Source: Methylorubrum rhodesianum
GTDB taxonomy: Bacteria; Pseudomonadota; Alphaproteobacteria; Rhizobiales; Beijerinckiaceae
DNA: 64,000 bases
NCBI RefSeq assembly: GCF_014199985.1
Contig: NZ_JACHOS010000007.1
Span: forward strand, 1-64,000
Direction of reading: 5' to 3'
The position numbers were made by a program, and so were the translations under genes. The notes under the pieces are model-generated. The model made no database searches and was not told where the DNA came from. It saw only the letters and a program-made list of their open reading frames with translations. Each line of letters starts with the position of its first letter. Position 1 is the first letter of the stretch. Shown here one piece after another: positions 43,892 through 52,735 of this stretch.

Positions 43892-44575
43892 CTACTTGCA
43901 CTCTTCGCGAGCGCGCTTGAGCGCTTCCGCGAAACCGCCCAGCGCGTAGTCGTCCTGGGTCGGGTTGCCGCGCTGCGAGGTGGTGCGGACTGTGGCGGTC
44001 TGGGCACGGCTCATCTCCGCGACGATGCGCGGCTCGTCCGCCTGGTTCTGGATCCAGGCGTTCTCGTCCTTCACCACGAGGCCGTAGCGGGTGTTCCCCA
44101 CCGACAGATAGGGATCGCTCGGAGCGGCGGCGGCGCCGGGCTTGGCCTGGGCTGCGGCGGGTTTCGGCTTGAAGCCGAGCATCACCGCGATCTCGCCCTG
44201 GGCGGCGCCCTTGGGAAAGGTCACGAACAGGTAGCCGGTGTCGCGGGCGAGCGACTTGGGGCTGCGGGTCGCCGGTTGGGCGATGACGTAGCAGAGCTTG
44301 TCGCGGCCCTGCGCGCCGTTGGTGAAGACGTTCCAGTCTCCGAACACGGCGAGGGGCACGGCCTGCTGCATCCCCGGCGGCAGCGCCGAACTCTTCGGCT
44401 TGCGGCGGCTCGCCCGGGCAGGGATGACCTCCGCGCCCTGGATGCCGTCCTGCGCCCGCGCCGGCTCGGATGGGGCCGTCAGGGTTGCGGCCGCCGCGGT
44501 GCCCAGCAGGAAGGCTGCGAGCGAGCGGCCGGGACGGGGGGCGGGGCGAACGATCGAAGGGCGGTGCCGCTGCAT
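43892..44575 (-). CDS. Invasion-associated locus B (IalB) family protein
   Basis: Exported protein of 227 residues with a signal peptide (hydrophobic AAFLLGTAAAATL, ending near PARA, residue 41). The IalB domain begins at FGDWNVFTNGAQGRDKLCYVIAQP. A second conserved-looking part is TRYGLVVKDENAWIQNQ and the C-terminus is CK. Two cysteines (in KLCYV and at the end) may pair. An Ala/Pro/Lys insert at about 136-152 breaks the domain. IalB proteins are widespread in free-living alphaproteobacteria, and their exact role outside Bartonella is unknown. Confidence 0.85.
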   Translation of the reverse strand: MQRHRPSIVRPAPRPGRSLAAFLLGTAAAATLTAPSEPARAQDGIQGAEVIPARASRRKPKSSALPPGMQQAVPLAVFGDWNVFTNGAQGRDKLCYVIAQPATRSPKSLARDTGYLFVTFPKGAAQGEIAVMLGFKPKPAAAQAKPGAAAAPSDPYLSVGNTRYGLVVKDENAWIQNQADEPRIVAEMSRAQTATVRTTSQRGNPTQDDYALGGFAEALKRAREECK

Positions 44576-44710
44576 CTCTACTCGGGTGTACGGACGGCCG
44601 GGCCGGCCATCTTCACGCGTCGTCAGGATGACGGGCCGAAGCGGAACAGGAAAGCCCTGCCCGGCCCGATCAACCGAAAACGAGCATGGACCGTCTCCGT
44701 CGGTGCGGCG

Positions 44711-45022
44711 TCAGACCGCCCGCATCTCCGCCGTCAGGGCCGCGGCCGCGAGCGCGGCCGCCGGAAGATCGATCGCCGGATCGATCTCGGGAAGATGGAT
44801 CTCGACGGCGGTCGGGGCGGCGCCGGGGGCCGGCTCGACCGGCTTGGGCTGAGCGGGCTTCGCCGGATCGTTGTAGGGCGTGTTGTAGGCCTTGCGGATC
44901 GAGGCCCAGAAGGCGTCCCGCTCCGCGTCGGTCAGGCGTGCGAGGCGGGCGTCGATGAGCGCCGTCGCCTGCGCGGCCAGGGCCGGCGTTTCCTCGACGG
45001 TGATCCAACTCTCAACGTTCAT
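44711..45022 (-). CDS. Small hypothetical protein, 103 residues
   Basis: No recognisable family. The N-terminal half is helical and charged (residues 9-50, with ARLARLTDAERDAFWASIRKAYNTPY). A Pro-rich linker and an acidic stretch (VEIHLPEIDPAIDLP) follow, then an Ala-rich C-terminal helix. There is no signal peptide. ATG 45022 is preferred over an ATG three codons upstream because GCGGAG lies at a usable distance. It sits between the IalB-like gene and argH, all on the minus strand. Confidence 0.55.
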   Translation of the reverse strand: MNVESWITVEETPALAAQATALIDARLARLTDAERDAFWASIRKAYNTPYNDPAKPAQPKPVEPAPGAAPTAVEIHLPEIDPAIDLPAAALAAAALTAEMRAV

Positions 45023-45119
45023 CGACGGCACTCCGCGGCTTCGGACGGTCGGATAGCCAAGCTCAGTTAGCTGAAACCTGAACGCGGCATTTTCCGTGCC
45101 TGTTCCCGCGGAGCAGCCC

Positions 45120-46511
45120 CTACTTCTCCACAGGACCGAGCTTTTCCAGCCAGGCTTGGGCCTGCCGGCGCACGTTGTCCGGCGCGGTGCCGCCGTAACT
45201 GGTGCGGCTCGCCACCGAGTTCTCGACGCCGAGAACCGCGAAGACGGCCTCTGTGATGCCGGGCTCGATCGCCCGCATCGCGTCGAGGGACAGCTCCTCC
45301 AGGCCGATGCCGCGCTCCGAGGCCGCGGCGACGACCCGGCCGGTGACGTGGTGGGCCTGCCGGAAGGGCATGTTCAGCTCGCGCACCAGCCAATCGGCGA
45401 GATCGGTGGCGGTGGCGTAGCCGGAGCCCGCGGCGCGCTTGAGCGTCTCGGCCACGGGTTCGAGGTCGCGCACCATGCCGGCCATGGCGGCGAGGCACAG
45501 GGAGAGCGACTGCAGGGCGTCGAAGGTGCCTTCCTTGTCCTCCTGCATGTCCTTCGAGTAGGCGAGCGGCAGGCCCTTCATCACGATGAGCAGACCCGTC
45601 AGCGCGCCGATGATGCGGCCGGCCTTCGCCCGCACCAGTTCGGCGGCGTCGGGGTTGCGCTTCTGCGGCATGATCGACGAGCCGGTGGTGAAGCCGTCGG
45701 AGAGCCTCACGAAACCGAATTGCGCCGAGGTCCACACCACCAGTTCCTCGGCGAAGCGCGAGAGGTGGACCGCGCAGATCGCGGCAGCCGAGAGCGATTC
45801 CAGGGCGAAGTCGCGATCGGCGACCGAATCGAGCGAGTTCGCGGTCGGCCGGTCGAAGCCCAGTGCCGAGGCCGTGGCGTGCCGGTCGATCGGGAACGAG
45901 GTGCCGGCGAGGGCCGCCGACCCGAGCGGGCACTCGTTGAGGCGGGCCCGGGCGTCGCGGAACCGGCCGCGGTCGCGCGCCAGCATCTCGACATAGGCGA
46001 GGCAGTGGTGGCCGAAGGTGACGGGCTGGGCCGATTGCAGGTGGGTGAAGCCCGGCATCACGGTCTCGGCGTGCTTCGCCGCCGTCTCGGCCAGCGCCCG
46101 CTGCAGGTCGGCGACCTGCGCGTCCAGCGCGTCGAGGGTGTCGCGCACCCACAGCCGCATGTCGGTGGCCACCTGATCGTTGCGCGAGCGGGCGGTGTGA
46201 AGCCGCCCGGCGGCAGGGCCGACGATCTCCGTCAGCCGACTCTCCACCGCCATGTGGATGTCCTCCAGCTCGCGCCGGAAGACGAATTCGCCGCGCTCGA
46301 TCTCCGCCTCGACGGACTTGAGCCCGGCTTCGATGGCTGCCACATCCTCGGCTGGCAGGATCCCTTGGCTCCCCAGCATCGCGACATGCGCCAGCGAGCC
46401 GCGAATGTCCTGGGGCGCGAGCCGCCTGTCGAACCCGATGGAGGCGTTGATCTCCTCCATGATCTCGGCCGGGCCACTGGCGAAGCGGCCGCCCCACATC
46501 CGGTTGCTCAT
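45120..46511 (-). CDS. argH: Argininosuccinate lyase
   Basis: Cytosolic enzyme (463 residues) that splits argininosuccinate into arginine and fumarate, the last step of arginine synthesis. The fumarase/aspartase-superfamily signature [15 protein letters not shown] is present with its flexible catalytic Ser loop. So are MWGGRF at the start, [12 protein letters not shown] and [16 protein letters not shown] (catalytic His). ATG 46511 is chosen because [10 protein letters not shown] is the family start. It is divergent from tlpA with only 39 bases between the start codons, so the two promoters overlap. Confidence 0.97.
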   Translation of the reverse strand: MSNRMWGGRFASGPAEIMEEINASIGFDRRLAPQDIRGSLAHVAMLGSQGILPAEDVAAIEAGLKSVEAEIERGEFVFRRELEDIHMAVESRLTEIVGPAAGRLHTARSRNDQVATDMRLWVRDTLDALDAQVADLQRALAETAAKHAETVMPGFTHLQSAQPVTFGHHCLAYVEMLARDRGRFRDARARLNECPLGSAALAGTSFPIDRHATASALGFDRPTANSLDSVADRDFALESLSAAAICAVHLSRFAEELVVWTSAQFGFVRLSDGFTTGSSIMPQKRNPDAAELVRAKAGRIIGALTGLLIVMKGLPLAYSKDMQEDKEGTFDALQSLSLCLAAMAGMVRDLEPVAETLKRAAGSGYATATDLADWLVRELNMPFRQAHHVTGRVVAAASERGIGLEELSLDAMRAIEPGITEAVFAVLGVENSVASRTSYGGTAPDNVRRQAQAWLEKLGPVEK

Positions 46512-46550
46512 GGCTGATCCCACCTTCCGCACGCGAAACGAGGCTCGGCC

Positions 46551-47204
46551 GTGAAGGCGACCCCGAAAATTCTTGCCGTCACTCTTGCCGTCACTCTTGC
46601 CGCCGGCGCCGTCCTCGTCGGCGGCCTCGCCCTATACGGGACGGGCTCGAACCTCGGCAACCTCGCGGCCTCCGGTCCCTGCGCCGAGGCCGCCCCGGCC
46701 GCGGCTCGGCTCGCCCCGCTCGCCCGCGGCGAGGTCGCGGCCTTCGACGCATCCGCCGCCCCGAAGCCCGCGCCGGACGTCGCGTTCAGGGGCCCCGACG
46801 GCGCGCCGACCGATCTGGCGGCCCTGCGCGGAAAGCTGCTGCTGGTGAACCTTTGGGCGACGTGGTGTGCTCCCTGCAAGGCCGAGATGCCGGCCCTCGA
46901 CCGCCTGCAGGCGGAACTCGGCGGCGACGCCTTCCAGGTCGTGGCGATCAATGTCGAGACGCGCAACCTCGACAAGCCGCCGGCCTGGTTCAAGGCCAAC
47001 GGCATTACCCACCTGACCTATTACGGCGGTCCCGAGGGCAAGGTTCTCCCGGCGATCCAGTCCGCTGTCGGCTCCACGGGGCTGCCGACGACGATGCTGG
47101 TCGACGCCAAGGGCTGCACCCTTGGCGTGATGAAGGGGCCGGCCGAGTGGTCGAGCGAGGACGGCAGGCGGCTGATCCGGGCCGCCCTCGGCACCGGCGC
47201 CTGA
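46551..47204 (+). CDS. tlpA: TlpA-type membrane-anchored thiol:disulfide oxidoreductase
   Basis: Periplasmic thioredoxin-fold protein (217 residues) held by an N-terminal membrane anchor (about 5-29). The active site is [15 protein letters not shown] (CAPC), preceded by [10 protein letters not shown], and the cis-Pro is in GLPTTMLVD. TlpA proteins keep periplasmic thiols reduced for cytochrome oxidase and cytochrome c assembly. The GTG at 46551 is the likely start. The anchor coding region contains 12-base direct repeats (46572-46603) giving [10 protein letters not shown]. It is divergent from argH, a known alphaproteobacterial arrangement. Confidence 0.92.
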   Translation: MKATPKILAVTLAVTLAAGAVLVGGLALYGTGSNLGNLAASGPCAEAAPAAARLAPLARGEVAAFDASAAPKPAPDVAFRGPDGAPTDLAALRGKLLLVNLWATWCAPCKAEMPALDRLQAELGGDAFQVVAINVETRNLDKPPAWFKANGITHLTYYGGPEGKVLPAIQSAVGSTGLPTTMLVDAKGCTLGVMKGPAEWSSEDGRRLIRAALGTGA

Positions 47205-47338
47205 GCGCGGCCGGGTTGCCGCGCCCGGTGTGACGAAGCCGTCAAGCCGGCAGACGAGCCTGCGCGGTCCGCCCCCAGGCAGCCGAAGGCCCGGGCGAGG
47301 GGCGCGGCGAACGGCCCCGCCGCCGGCGATCCGGCCCG

Positions 47339-47385
47339 AGTTCTTGTCCCGGTTCTTGTCCCAGTTCTTGCCTGAGTTCCCCCCA
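47339..47385. repeat. 12-base direct repeats in the tlpA downstream region
   Basis: Three to four tandem units of about 12 bases (AGTTCTTGTCCC, GGTTCTTGTCCC, AGTTCTTGCCTG, AGTTCC) lie in the 243-base gap between tlpA and the next gene. They are outside coding sequence and 60-110 bases upstream of the next start, so they could be iterons of a regulator. Confidence 0.65.
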
Positions 47386-47447
47386 CGGCCTAGTCACGGC
47401 TGGACAGAGCTGTCGCGGAGGCGAGCCGCTTCCGCGCGAGGGCGAAC

Positions 47448-47795
47448 ATGCTGCGAACCGTTTCCCGTTTCCTCGGACTGCCGTTCCTCAGCCGGGCGCT
47501 CGGGCTCGTGGTGATGGCGGCGGGCTTCGTGCAGCTCTGCTACGACGGCGCCCGGTCCATCGCCAATAACGGCCTGCGGGTGACGAGCCTCGCGCAGCTG
47601 ATCCAATCCCTGCCGCAGGAGCGGATCACCGCCCTGGGTGCCTCGATCCGGCAGGCCGCCCCCTGGGCGGAGACCGTGCTGCTCACCCCGCTCGGGCTCG
47701 TGCCGGCGGCTCTGTTCGGGCTCGGCCTGGGCGCGGTGCTGGTCTGGCTCGGTCAGCCGCCCCGCGAGCCGATCGGATTCCTGACGCGGCCCTGA
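47448..47795 (+). CDS. Small membrane protein of unknown function, 115 residues
   Basis: Two membrane segments (about 14-32 and 81-103) flank a polar central part of about 45 residues (YDGARSIANNGLRVTSL ... LPQERITALGASIRQAAPW). The C-terminus is Pro-rich. I do not recognise a named family, but the layout is that of conserved small inner-membrane proteins of this order. It may be on the tlpA transcript or have its own promoter near the direct repeats upstream. Confidence 0.7.
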   Translation: MLRTVSRFLGLPFLSRALGLVVMAAGFVQLCYDGARSIANNGLRVTSLAQLIQSLPQERITALGASIRQAAPWAETVLLTPLGLVPAALFGLGLGAVLVWLGQPPREPIGFLTRP

Positions 47796-47912
47796 GCCGT
47801 TCCCGCAGCCGATTCGCGCGGTCCCCGTCGGAATCGCGGATCTGAACCTTGTCGTCCGAAGCGCCGCGCGGGCCGGCCGGTGCGGAGCCCGCGACGGCCG
47901 GCGGTCAGCCCG

Positions 47913-48308
47913 TCAGATCCCCCAATACGGCGCCGCGTTGTAGTAGCGGTGGACGTGCTCCTCCCAGGCGCGCTCGTCCTCGGGGTCGCCGCCCTCCGGC
48001 GAGCGGGCGGGCGCGTCGCGCAACTGTTCCTCGGTGACGTCGACGACATAGGCGTCGAGCCCGGTGTCGTAGCGCAGCACCGCCCAGGGGAGCGTGTAGT
48101 ACTCCTCGCCCATGCCGAGGAAGCCGCCGAAGCTCATCACCGCGTAAGCGACGCGGCCCGAGCGCTTGTCGAGCATCAGCCGCTCGATGCGGCCGACCTT
48201 GGTCCCATCGGCCCGGCGCACCTCGGTGCCGATGACGCGGTCGCTGGCGATCAGGCTGCGGGGCGCGAGCCCAACATCGGCCGCACCCTCGGAACGAACC
48301 GGATCCAT
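47913..48308 (-). CDS. PRC-barrel domain protein
   Basis: A 131-residue soluble protein whose central part (about 18-95) is a PRC barrel: SLIASDRVIGTEVRRADGTKVGRIERLMLDKRSGRVAYAVMS, with the usual GG-x-L-G-x-G-x-x-x-PLPW region here as FGGFLGMGEEYYTLPW. The C-terminus is acidic with aromatic residues (HRYYNAAPYWG). PRC-barrel proteins occur in photosynthetic reaction centres, RimM and stress genes, and this stand-alone type is usually stress-related. ATG 48308 has AGGGTG at the right distance. It is divergent from mepA. Confidence 0.87.
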   Translation of the reverse strand: MDPVRSEGAADVGLAPRSLIASDRVIGTEVRRADGTKVGRIERLMLDKRSGRVAYAVMSFGGFLGMGEEYYTLPWAVLRYDTGLDAYVVDVTEEQLRDAPARSPEGGDPEDERAWEEHVHRYYNAAPYWGI

Positions 48309-48428
48309 GGCGATCACCCTGCAACGTTGTTACAGCTTGCCATAAAAAACGCCCATGCCGCCGGGCACGTTCCGTTTCTTTCCATCCCCGCCCCGCCCCG
48401 CTTCGCAAACCCGGATGAGCCCTCGCGC

Positions 48429-49358
48429 ATGCCGCTGCCCCGCCTGACCCTCCCCGCCCTCGCGCTCGCCCTGCCGGCCCTCATGGGTCCGGCCGCGGCG
48501 CAGGACCGCGGCAGCGTCAATCCGAAGCCGCTGCCGCCGCTGGCCAATCCCGATGATCCCTCGACGCCGGCCAAGGCCCTGTTCGGCCGCGTCACCGGGC
48601 CGACCAGCGGCCAAGCCCGGTCCTTCGGCTCCTACGCCAAGGGCTGCTTTGCCGGCGGCGAGGCGCTGCCGCTCGACGGCGCGAACTGGCAGGTGATGCG
48701 CCCCTCGCGCAACCGGATGTGGGGGACGCCCCATCTCGTGGACTTCATCGAGCGGCTCGCCGCCCGCGCGCCGCAGGCCGGCTGGCCGGGGCTCCTCGTC
48801 GGCGACATGTCGCAGCCGCGCGGCGGGCCGATGCTCACCGGCCACGCCTCGCATCAGCTCGGTCTCGACGTGGACGTCTGGCTCACGCCGATGCCCGACC
48901 ACCGCATGAGCCGGGCCGAGCGCGAGGAGACCTCGGCCACCAACGTGGTGCGCTCCGACCGGCTCGACATCGACCCCGACGTCTGGACCCGCCAGCACAC
49001 GGCGCTGATCCGCATGACCGCCAAGCAGCCCGAGGTGGCCCGCATCTTCGTCAACGCGGCGATCAAGAAGGCCCTGTGCCGCGAGGCGGGCGGGGATCGC
49101 GGCTGGCTCACCAAGGTGCGCCCGATGTACGGGCACAACTACCACTACCACATCCGCCTCGCCTGCCCCGGCGGCGAGGCCTCCTGCGACGACCAGGCGC
49201 CGCCGCCCCCCGGCGACGGCTGCGGGGCGGAGCTCGATTACTGGTTCAGCCCGGCGGTGCTGAACCCGCCCAAGCCCAAGACGCCGCCGAAGCCCCGCCC
49301 GCCGATGACGCTGGCGGGCTTGCCGGATGCCTGCCGCGCGGTGCTGCACGCGCGGTAG
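48429..49358 (+). CDS. mepA: Penicillin-insensitive murein endopeptidase
   Basis: Periplasmic LAS-type zinc endopeptidase (309 residues) that cuts D-Ala-mDAP and LD cross-links. A signal peptide ends near GPAAA (residue 24). RSFGSYAKGCFAGGEALP and WQVMRPSRNRMWGTP start the domain. The zinc sites are in GHASHQLGLDVDVWL and GHNYHYHIRLACP, both with the expected His and Asp residues. The C-terminus is Pro/Lys-rich. Long in-frame sequence upstream is not coding, and ATG 48429 leads straight into the signal peptide. Confidence 0.94.
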   Translation: MPLPRLTLPALALALPALMGPAAAQDRGSVNPKPLPPLANPDDPSTPAKALFGRVTGPTSGQARSFGSYAKGCFAGGEALPLDGANWQVMRPSRNRMWGTPHLVDFIERLAARAPQAGWPGLLVGDMSQPRGGPMLTGHASHQLGLDVDVWLTPMPDHRMSRAEREETSATNVVRSDRLDIDPDVWTRQHTALIRMTAKQPEVARIFVNAAIKKALCREAGGDRGWLTKVRPMYGHNYHYHIRLACPGGEASCDDQAPPPPGDGCGAELDYWFSPAVLNPPKPKTPPKPRPPMTLAGLPDACRAVLHAR

Positions 49359-49365
49359 CCGCCGC

Positions 49366-49869
49366 CTACTTCTCGTGGTGTCCGGCCGAGAGCCGGTCGG
49401 TCAGCGCCATCAGCAGGCCGGACACCACGAAGACCATGTGGATGCCGACCAGCCAGGAGAGGTCGCGGTCGCTGTAGTTCTTTACGTCGAGGAACGACTT
49501 CAGGAGCTGGATCGCCGAGATCGCGACGATGGAGGAGATCAGCTTCAGCTTGAGCCCGCTGAAGTCGATGGTGCCCATCCAGGTGGGCCAGTCCTTGTGG
49601 TCGGTGTGATCGAACTTCGAGACGAAGTTCTCGTAGCCCGAGAAGATCACGATGATCAGCAGCGAGGCGGTGAAGGTCAGATCGACCAGGGCCAGCACGC
49701 CGAGGATGGTCTGCGACTCGGTCGATTCGAGCGCGTGCGAAACGACGTGGCCCAGCTCCATCAGCAGCCGGACCAGCAGAACGACGAGGGTGACGGTCAG
49801 CGCGGCGTAGAACGGCGCCAGCAGCCACCGGCAGGCGAAGAGAAAACGTTCGAAGCCACGTTCCAGCAT
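49366..49869 (-). CDS. UPF0114 (YqhA) family membrane protein
   Basis: Inner-membrane protein (167 residues, three or four helices) of unknown function. The family N-terminus LERGFERFLFACRWLLAPFY and the central FTASLLIIVIFSGYENFVSKFD and SGLKLKLISSIVAISAIQLLKSFLD blocks match YqhA. The start is placed at ATG 49869 because family members begin just before E-R-x-L-x-x-x-R-W-L-L-A-P. In-frame ATGs at 49890 and 49914 are less likely. It is convergent with mepA, with only 7 bases between stops. Confidence 0.9.
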   Translation of the reverse strand: MLERGFERFLFACRWLLAPFYAALTVTLVVLLVRLLMELGHVVSHALESTESQTILGVLALVDLTFTASLLIIVIFSGYENFVSKFDHTDHKDWPTWMGTIDFSGLKLKLISSIVAISAIQLLKSFLDVKNYSDRDLSWLVGIHMVFVVSGLLMALTDRLSAGHHEK

Positions 49870-49975
49870 TGTCTCTCTGTTCCCGGCCATCTGAGGGCGG
49901 CCGGGATTTGGCATGGGCGCTCGGGCCCCGCAAGACGGCCAAGCTCGGGGCCGCCCTGCGGGCGCCGGGCGGGCG

Positions 49976-50635
49976 TTACTCCGCCGCCACGCCGACGCCG
50001 ACGGGGCAGGAGACGCCGGTGCCGCCGAGCCCGCAATAGCCGCCGGGGTTCTTGGCGAGGTATTGCTGGTGGTATTCTTCGGCGAAGTAGAAGGTGTCGA
50101 GCGGCACGATCTCCGTCGTCACCGGTCCGTAGCCGCGCGAATCCAGCGCCCGGGCGTAGGCGTCACGCACCGCCCGCGCGGTCGCGGCCTGAGCCTCGTC
50201 CCGCGTGTAGATGCCGGAGCGGTACTGCGTGCCGACATCGTTGCCCTGGCGGTAGCCCTGCGTCGGGTCGTGGCTCTCGAAGAAGGTCTTGAGCACCGCC
50301 TCCAGCGGCAGCACGGCGGGATCATACGCCACGAGCACGACCTCGTTATGCCCGGTCAGGCCGGAGCAGACCTCCTCGTAGGTCGGGTTCGGCGTGAAGC
50401 CGCCGGCATAGCCCACGGCGGTGACGTGGACGCCCCGGGGCAACTGCCAGAACTTGCGCTCGGCCCCCCAGAAGCAGCCGAGCCCGAGCACGATCGTCTC
50501 GATACCGTCCGGATAGGGGCCCTTCAGCGGATTGCCGTTGACGAAGTGGCGCTCGGCGGTCGGTAGGGGATGCGGCCGGCCGGGAAGGGCTTCGGACGGC
50601 GTCGGCATCTCGGGCCGCTTACGGAACAGAAGCAT
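49976..50635 (-). CDS. msrA: Peptide methionine sulfoxide reductase MsrA
   Basis: Enzyme (219 residues) that reduces methionine-S-sulfoxide in proteins. The active site is [14 protein letters not shown], with [12 protein letters not shown] and [23 protein letters not shown] (substrate pocket) following. A resolving cysteine pair lies in the tail ([14 protein letters not shown]). The N-terminal 45 residues with [15 protein letters not shown] match the longer MsrA subgroup. There is no signal peptide, so it is cytosolic. ATG 50608 is an alternative start. It stands alone, convergent to nothing near. Confidence 0.95.
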   Translation of the reverse strand: MLLFRKRPEMPTPSEALPGRPHPLPTAERHFVNGNPLKGPYPDGIETIVLGLGCFWGAERKFWQLPRGVHVTAVGYAGGFTPNPTYEEVCSGLTGHNEVVLVAYDPAVLPLEAVLKTFFESHDPTQGYRQGNDVGTQYRSGIYTRDEAQAATARAVRDAYARALDSRGYGPVTTEIVPLDTFYFAEEYHQQYLAKNPGGYCGLGGTGVSCPVGVGVAAE

Positions 50636-50968
50636 CGCGGATTCCTCCGATGATCGCAGGGGAGCGGCGCGCGGCCGGCAGGCCGGGAGGCCGCGCTCGA
50701 TCTCGCTCGAATATGGTCATTTCCGTCGGCTTTGGCGACGGGCAGGCATCATCCTTCGACCCCTCGTGCATCGCCATGGGACGGTTCCCGTGGACGGGCC
50801 GCGCCGGCCCAACGATCCGATCCTCGCCGCCGCCCTCGCGTTGCTGCGGCTGGCTGCCGCACGGAGCGGCGATCGGGCGTTCCTGCAGCGCTCGAGGCGG
50901 CCGGCCGCGATCGATGTCCCGCGCCGGCAGATCGGCGCACCGCGGCCGGGGCTCCGCCCCGTCGCAAC
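50636..50968. other. Intergenic region upstream of msrA
   Basis: About 330 bases between msrA and the DUF1178 gene, both on the minus strand. It must hold the msrA promoter. Open frames on the plus strand here have no ribosome sites or motifs, and I see no clear palindrome. Confidence 0.35.
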
Positions 50969-51505
50969 TCAGTGGCGATCGTCCGGGGCCGGCGGCAGGG
51001 GCATCACATCGATGCCCTCGTCGAGGAGCGCCCGCGCATCCTGCGGGCTCGCCTCGCCGTAGATCGCGCGATCCTCCGCGTCGCCGTAATGGATCGCCCG
51101 TGCCTCGTCGGCGAAGCGATCGCCGACATGCTCGGCGCTGGCGACGACCTGCTCGCGCACGGCCCGCAGCAGAGCGCGCAACTGGCGCTCCGGCTCGGCC
51201 GCGATCATCGGCGACGGGATCTCGGCGGGACTTGCCGGAAGGGCACTTGCCGGAAGGGGACTTGCCGGACCGGGCCTTGCCGGAACGGAACCTGCCGGGG
51301 CGTGACGCTGCGGCGCGGGCGCCTCGGGCCGGTTGCGGTCGGTGCGCGCCACCGCCGGTGCCATCGGCGCCTTGGCGACCCGGGCGGAGTCGCAGAACGG
51401 ACAGGTGACGAGGCCGCGGGCCGACTGCTCGTCGTAGGCCGCGTTGGACGGGAACCAAGTCTCGAACTCGTGGCCCGAGTCGCAGGCGAGGGTGAAACGG
51501 ATCAT
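50969..51505 (-). CDS. DUF1178 family protein
   Basis: A 178-residue cytosolic protein of a family widespread in alphaproteobacteria. It starts MIRFTLACDSGHEFETWFPSN with a CxxC-type pair later (LVTCPFCDSARVAKAPMAPAV), suggesting a small zinc ribbon. The middle (about 55-95) is Pro/Ala-rich and built from 15-base tandem repeats at 51231-51299. The conserved C-terminus is GDRFADEARAIHYGDAEDRAIYGEAS. It lies 20 bases after the nitrilase gene in the order grxC-nitrilase-DUF1178, a linkage common in the group. The biochemical role is unknown. Confidence 0.88.
   Translation of the reverse strand: MIRFTLACDSGHEFETWFPSNAAYDEQSARGLVTCPFCDSARVAKAPMAPAVARTDRNRPEAPAPQRHAPAGSVPARPGPASPLPASALPASPAEIPSPMIAAEPERQLRALLRAVREQVVASAEHVGDRFADEARAIHYGDAEDRAIYGEASPQDARALLDEGIDVMPLPPAPDDRH
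51231..51299 (-). repeat. 15-base tandem repeats within the DUF1178 gene
   Basis: About four and a half units of CTTGCCGGAAGGGGA type (plus-strand reading) encode Pro-Ala-Ser-rich pentapeptides on the minus strand. The period is a multiple of three, so slippage changes linker length without shifting the frame. Confidence 0.7.
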
Positions 51506-51525
51506 GAGGAACAGATGGGGAGGGT

Positions 51526-52371
51526 TCAGGCGCGGCGCACGCCGAAGCTGCGCGCGTGGGACAGAGTGGGAATGCGCGAGCGCGCCTCCGCGACCCGCGC
51601 GAGGTCGATCTCGGCGAGGATGATGCCCGGCGCGTCGCCCTCGGCCTCGGCGAGGATGCGGCCCCAGGGATCGACGATCAGCGAGTGGCCGAAGGTCTCG
51701 CGCCCGTCCTCGTGCCGGCCTCCCTGCGCAGCGGAGATCATGAAGGAGCCGGTCTCGATGGCGCGGGCCCGCTGCAGGATGTGCCAGTGCGCCTCGCCGG
51801 TCTGGCGGGTGAAGCAGGCCGGCGCCGTCATCACCGTGGCACCGGCCTCGGCGAGCGCCCGGTACAGGGCGGGAAAGCGGATGTCGTAGCAGATCGTCAG
51901 CCCGAGGCTGGCGAGCGGCGTCTCGGCCACCACGGCGCAGTCGCCGCCCGAGTAGGTCGCCGATTCGCGCCAGCTCTCGCCGTTGGGCAGGTCCACGTCG
52001 TAGAGGTGGAGCTTGTCGTAGGAGACTTGGATCTCGCCCGCAGCATCGATCAGGAAGGCCCGGTTAGCGATCTTCTCGCCCTCGCGGATCGCCAGCGAAC
52101 CGATCTGCAGGACGATCTTTTCCGCCCGCGCGACCTCCCGCAGGGCGGCGAGCGTCGCGTCATGCTCCTGCGGCCCGACCTTCTCGAACAGCGCGGCGCG
52201 GTCGCGCTCGATCAGCGAGGTCGTCTCCGGGGTCTGCACATAGGCCGCCCCCCGCCGCGCCGCCTCGCGCACCGCGGCCACGGCGCTCTCGCGGTTGGCG
52301 GCCGGGTCGCGTCCGCCGCGCATCTGAACGCAGGCGGCCACGAACGGCCTGGATCCGGAATGGTCCGTCAT
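51526..52371 (-). CDS. Carbon-nitrogen hydrolase (nitrilase superfamily, Nit2/omega-amidase-like)
   Basis: Cytosolic enzyme (281 residues). The Glu-Lys-Cys triad is visible: QTPETTSL, YDKLHLYDVDLPNG and LGLTICYDIRFPALYR. The overall pattern with ETGSFMISAAQGG and THGHS-like TFGHSLIVDPWG fits the Nit1/Nit2 branch, whose members hydrolyse deaminated glutathione or alpha-ketoglutaramate. Its neighbour is glutaredoxin, which makes a glutathione-repair role attractive, though this is inference. The ATG at 52371 overlaps the grxC stop (ATGA). Confidence 0.92.
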   Translation of the reverse strand: MTDHSGSRPFVAACVQMRGGRDPAANRESAVAAVREAARRGAAYVQTPETTSLIERDRAALFEKVGPQEHDATLAALREVARAEKIVLQIGSLAIREGEKIANRAFLIDAAGEIQVSYDKLHLYDVDLPNGESWRESATYSGGDCAVVAETPLASLGLTICYDIRFPALYRALAEAGATVMTAPACFTRQTGEAHWHILQRARAIETGSFMISAAQGGRHEDGRETFGHSLIVDPWGRILAEAEGDAPGIILAEIDLARVAEARSRIPTLSHARSFGVRRA

Positions 52372-52625
52372 GCCGCGAGCAGCGGATCGAGGCCGCCGGC
52401 CCGCTCCAGCGCGTAGAGGTCGTCGCAGCCGCCGACGTGCCGGTCGCCGACGAAGATCTGCGGCACCGAGGTGCGGCCGCCGGCCCGCTGGACCATGGTC
52501 GCGCGGGCGCCCGCCGTCTTCTCGACGTCGATCTCGTTGAAGGACACGCCCTTCTCGCGCAGCAGGCTCTTGGCCGCCGAGCAGTAGGGGCACCAGGCCG
52601 TGGTGTAGATCGTGACCGGCTGCAT
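52368..52625 (-). CDS. grxC: Glutaredoxin 3
   Basis: Small dithiol glutaredoxin (85 residues) that uses glutathione to reduce protein disulfides. The active site is WCPYCSAAK, with TSVPQIFVGDRHVGGCDDL supplying the cis-Pro and glutathione-binding GGCDD. The length is typical. It is the first gene of a grxC-nitrilase-DUF1178 operon, coupled by a 4-base overlap to the nitrilase gene. Confidence 0.97.
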   Translation of the reverse strand: MQPVTIYTTAWCPYCSAAKSLLREKGVSFNEIDVEKTAGARATMVQRAGGRTSVPQIFVGDRHVGGCDDLYALERAGGLDPLLAA

Positions 52626-52735
52626 GGGTCCGTCGCGCGCCCGAGTGAGGAAAGCGACGGATATAAGCGAGCTGCCCGAATCTTCCTACTGCGGCCGGGA
52701 CACAGCGCGGCGGGATCGCCGCTCCGGCTCTCCGT

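Noticed and set aside
51231..51299. CRISPR-like direct repeats
   Set aside because: Units are 15 bases with no spacers and lie in a coding frame. No cas gene is present in the window.
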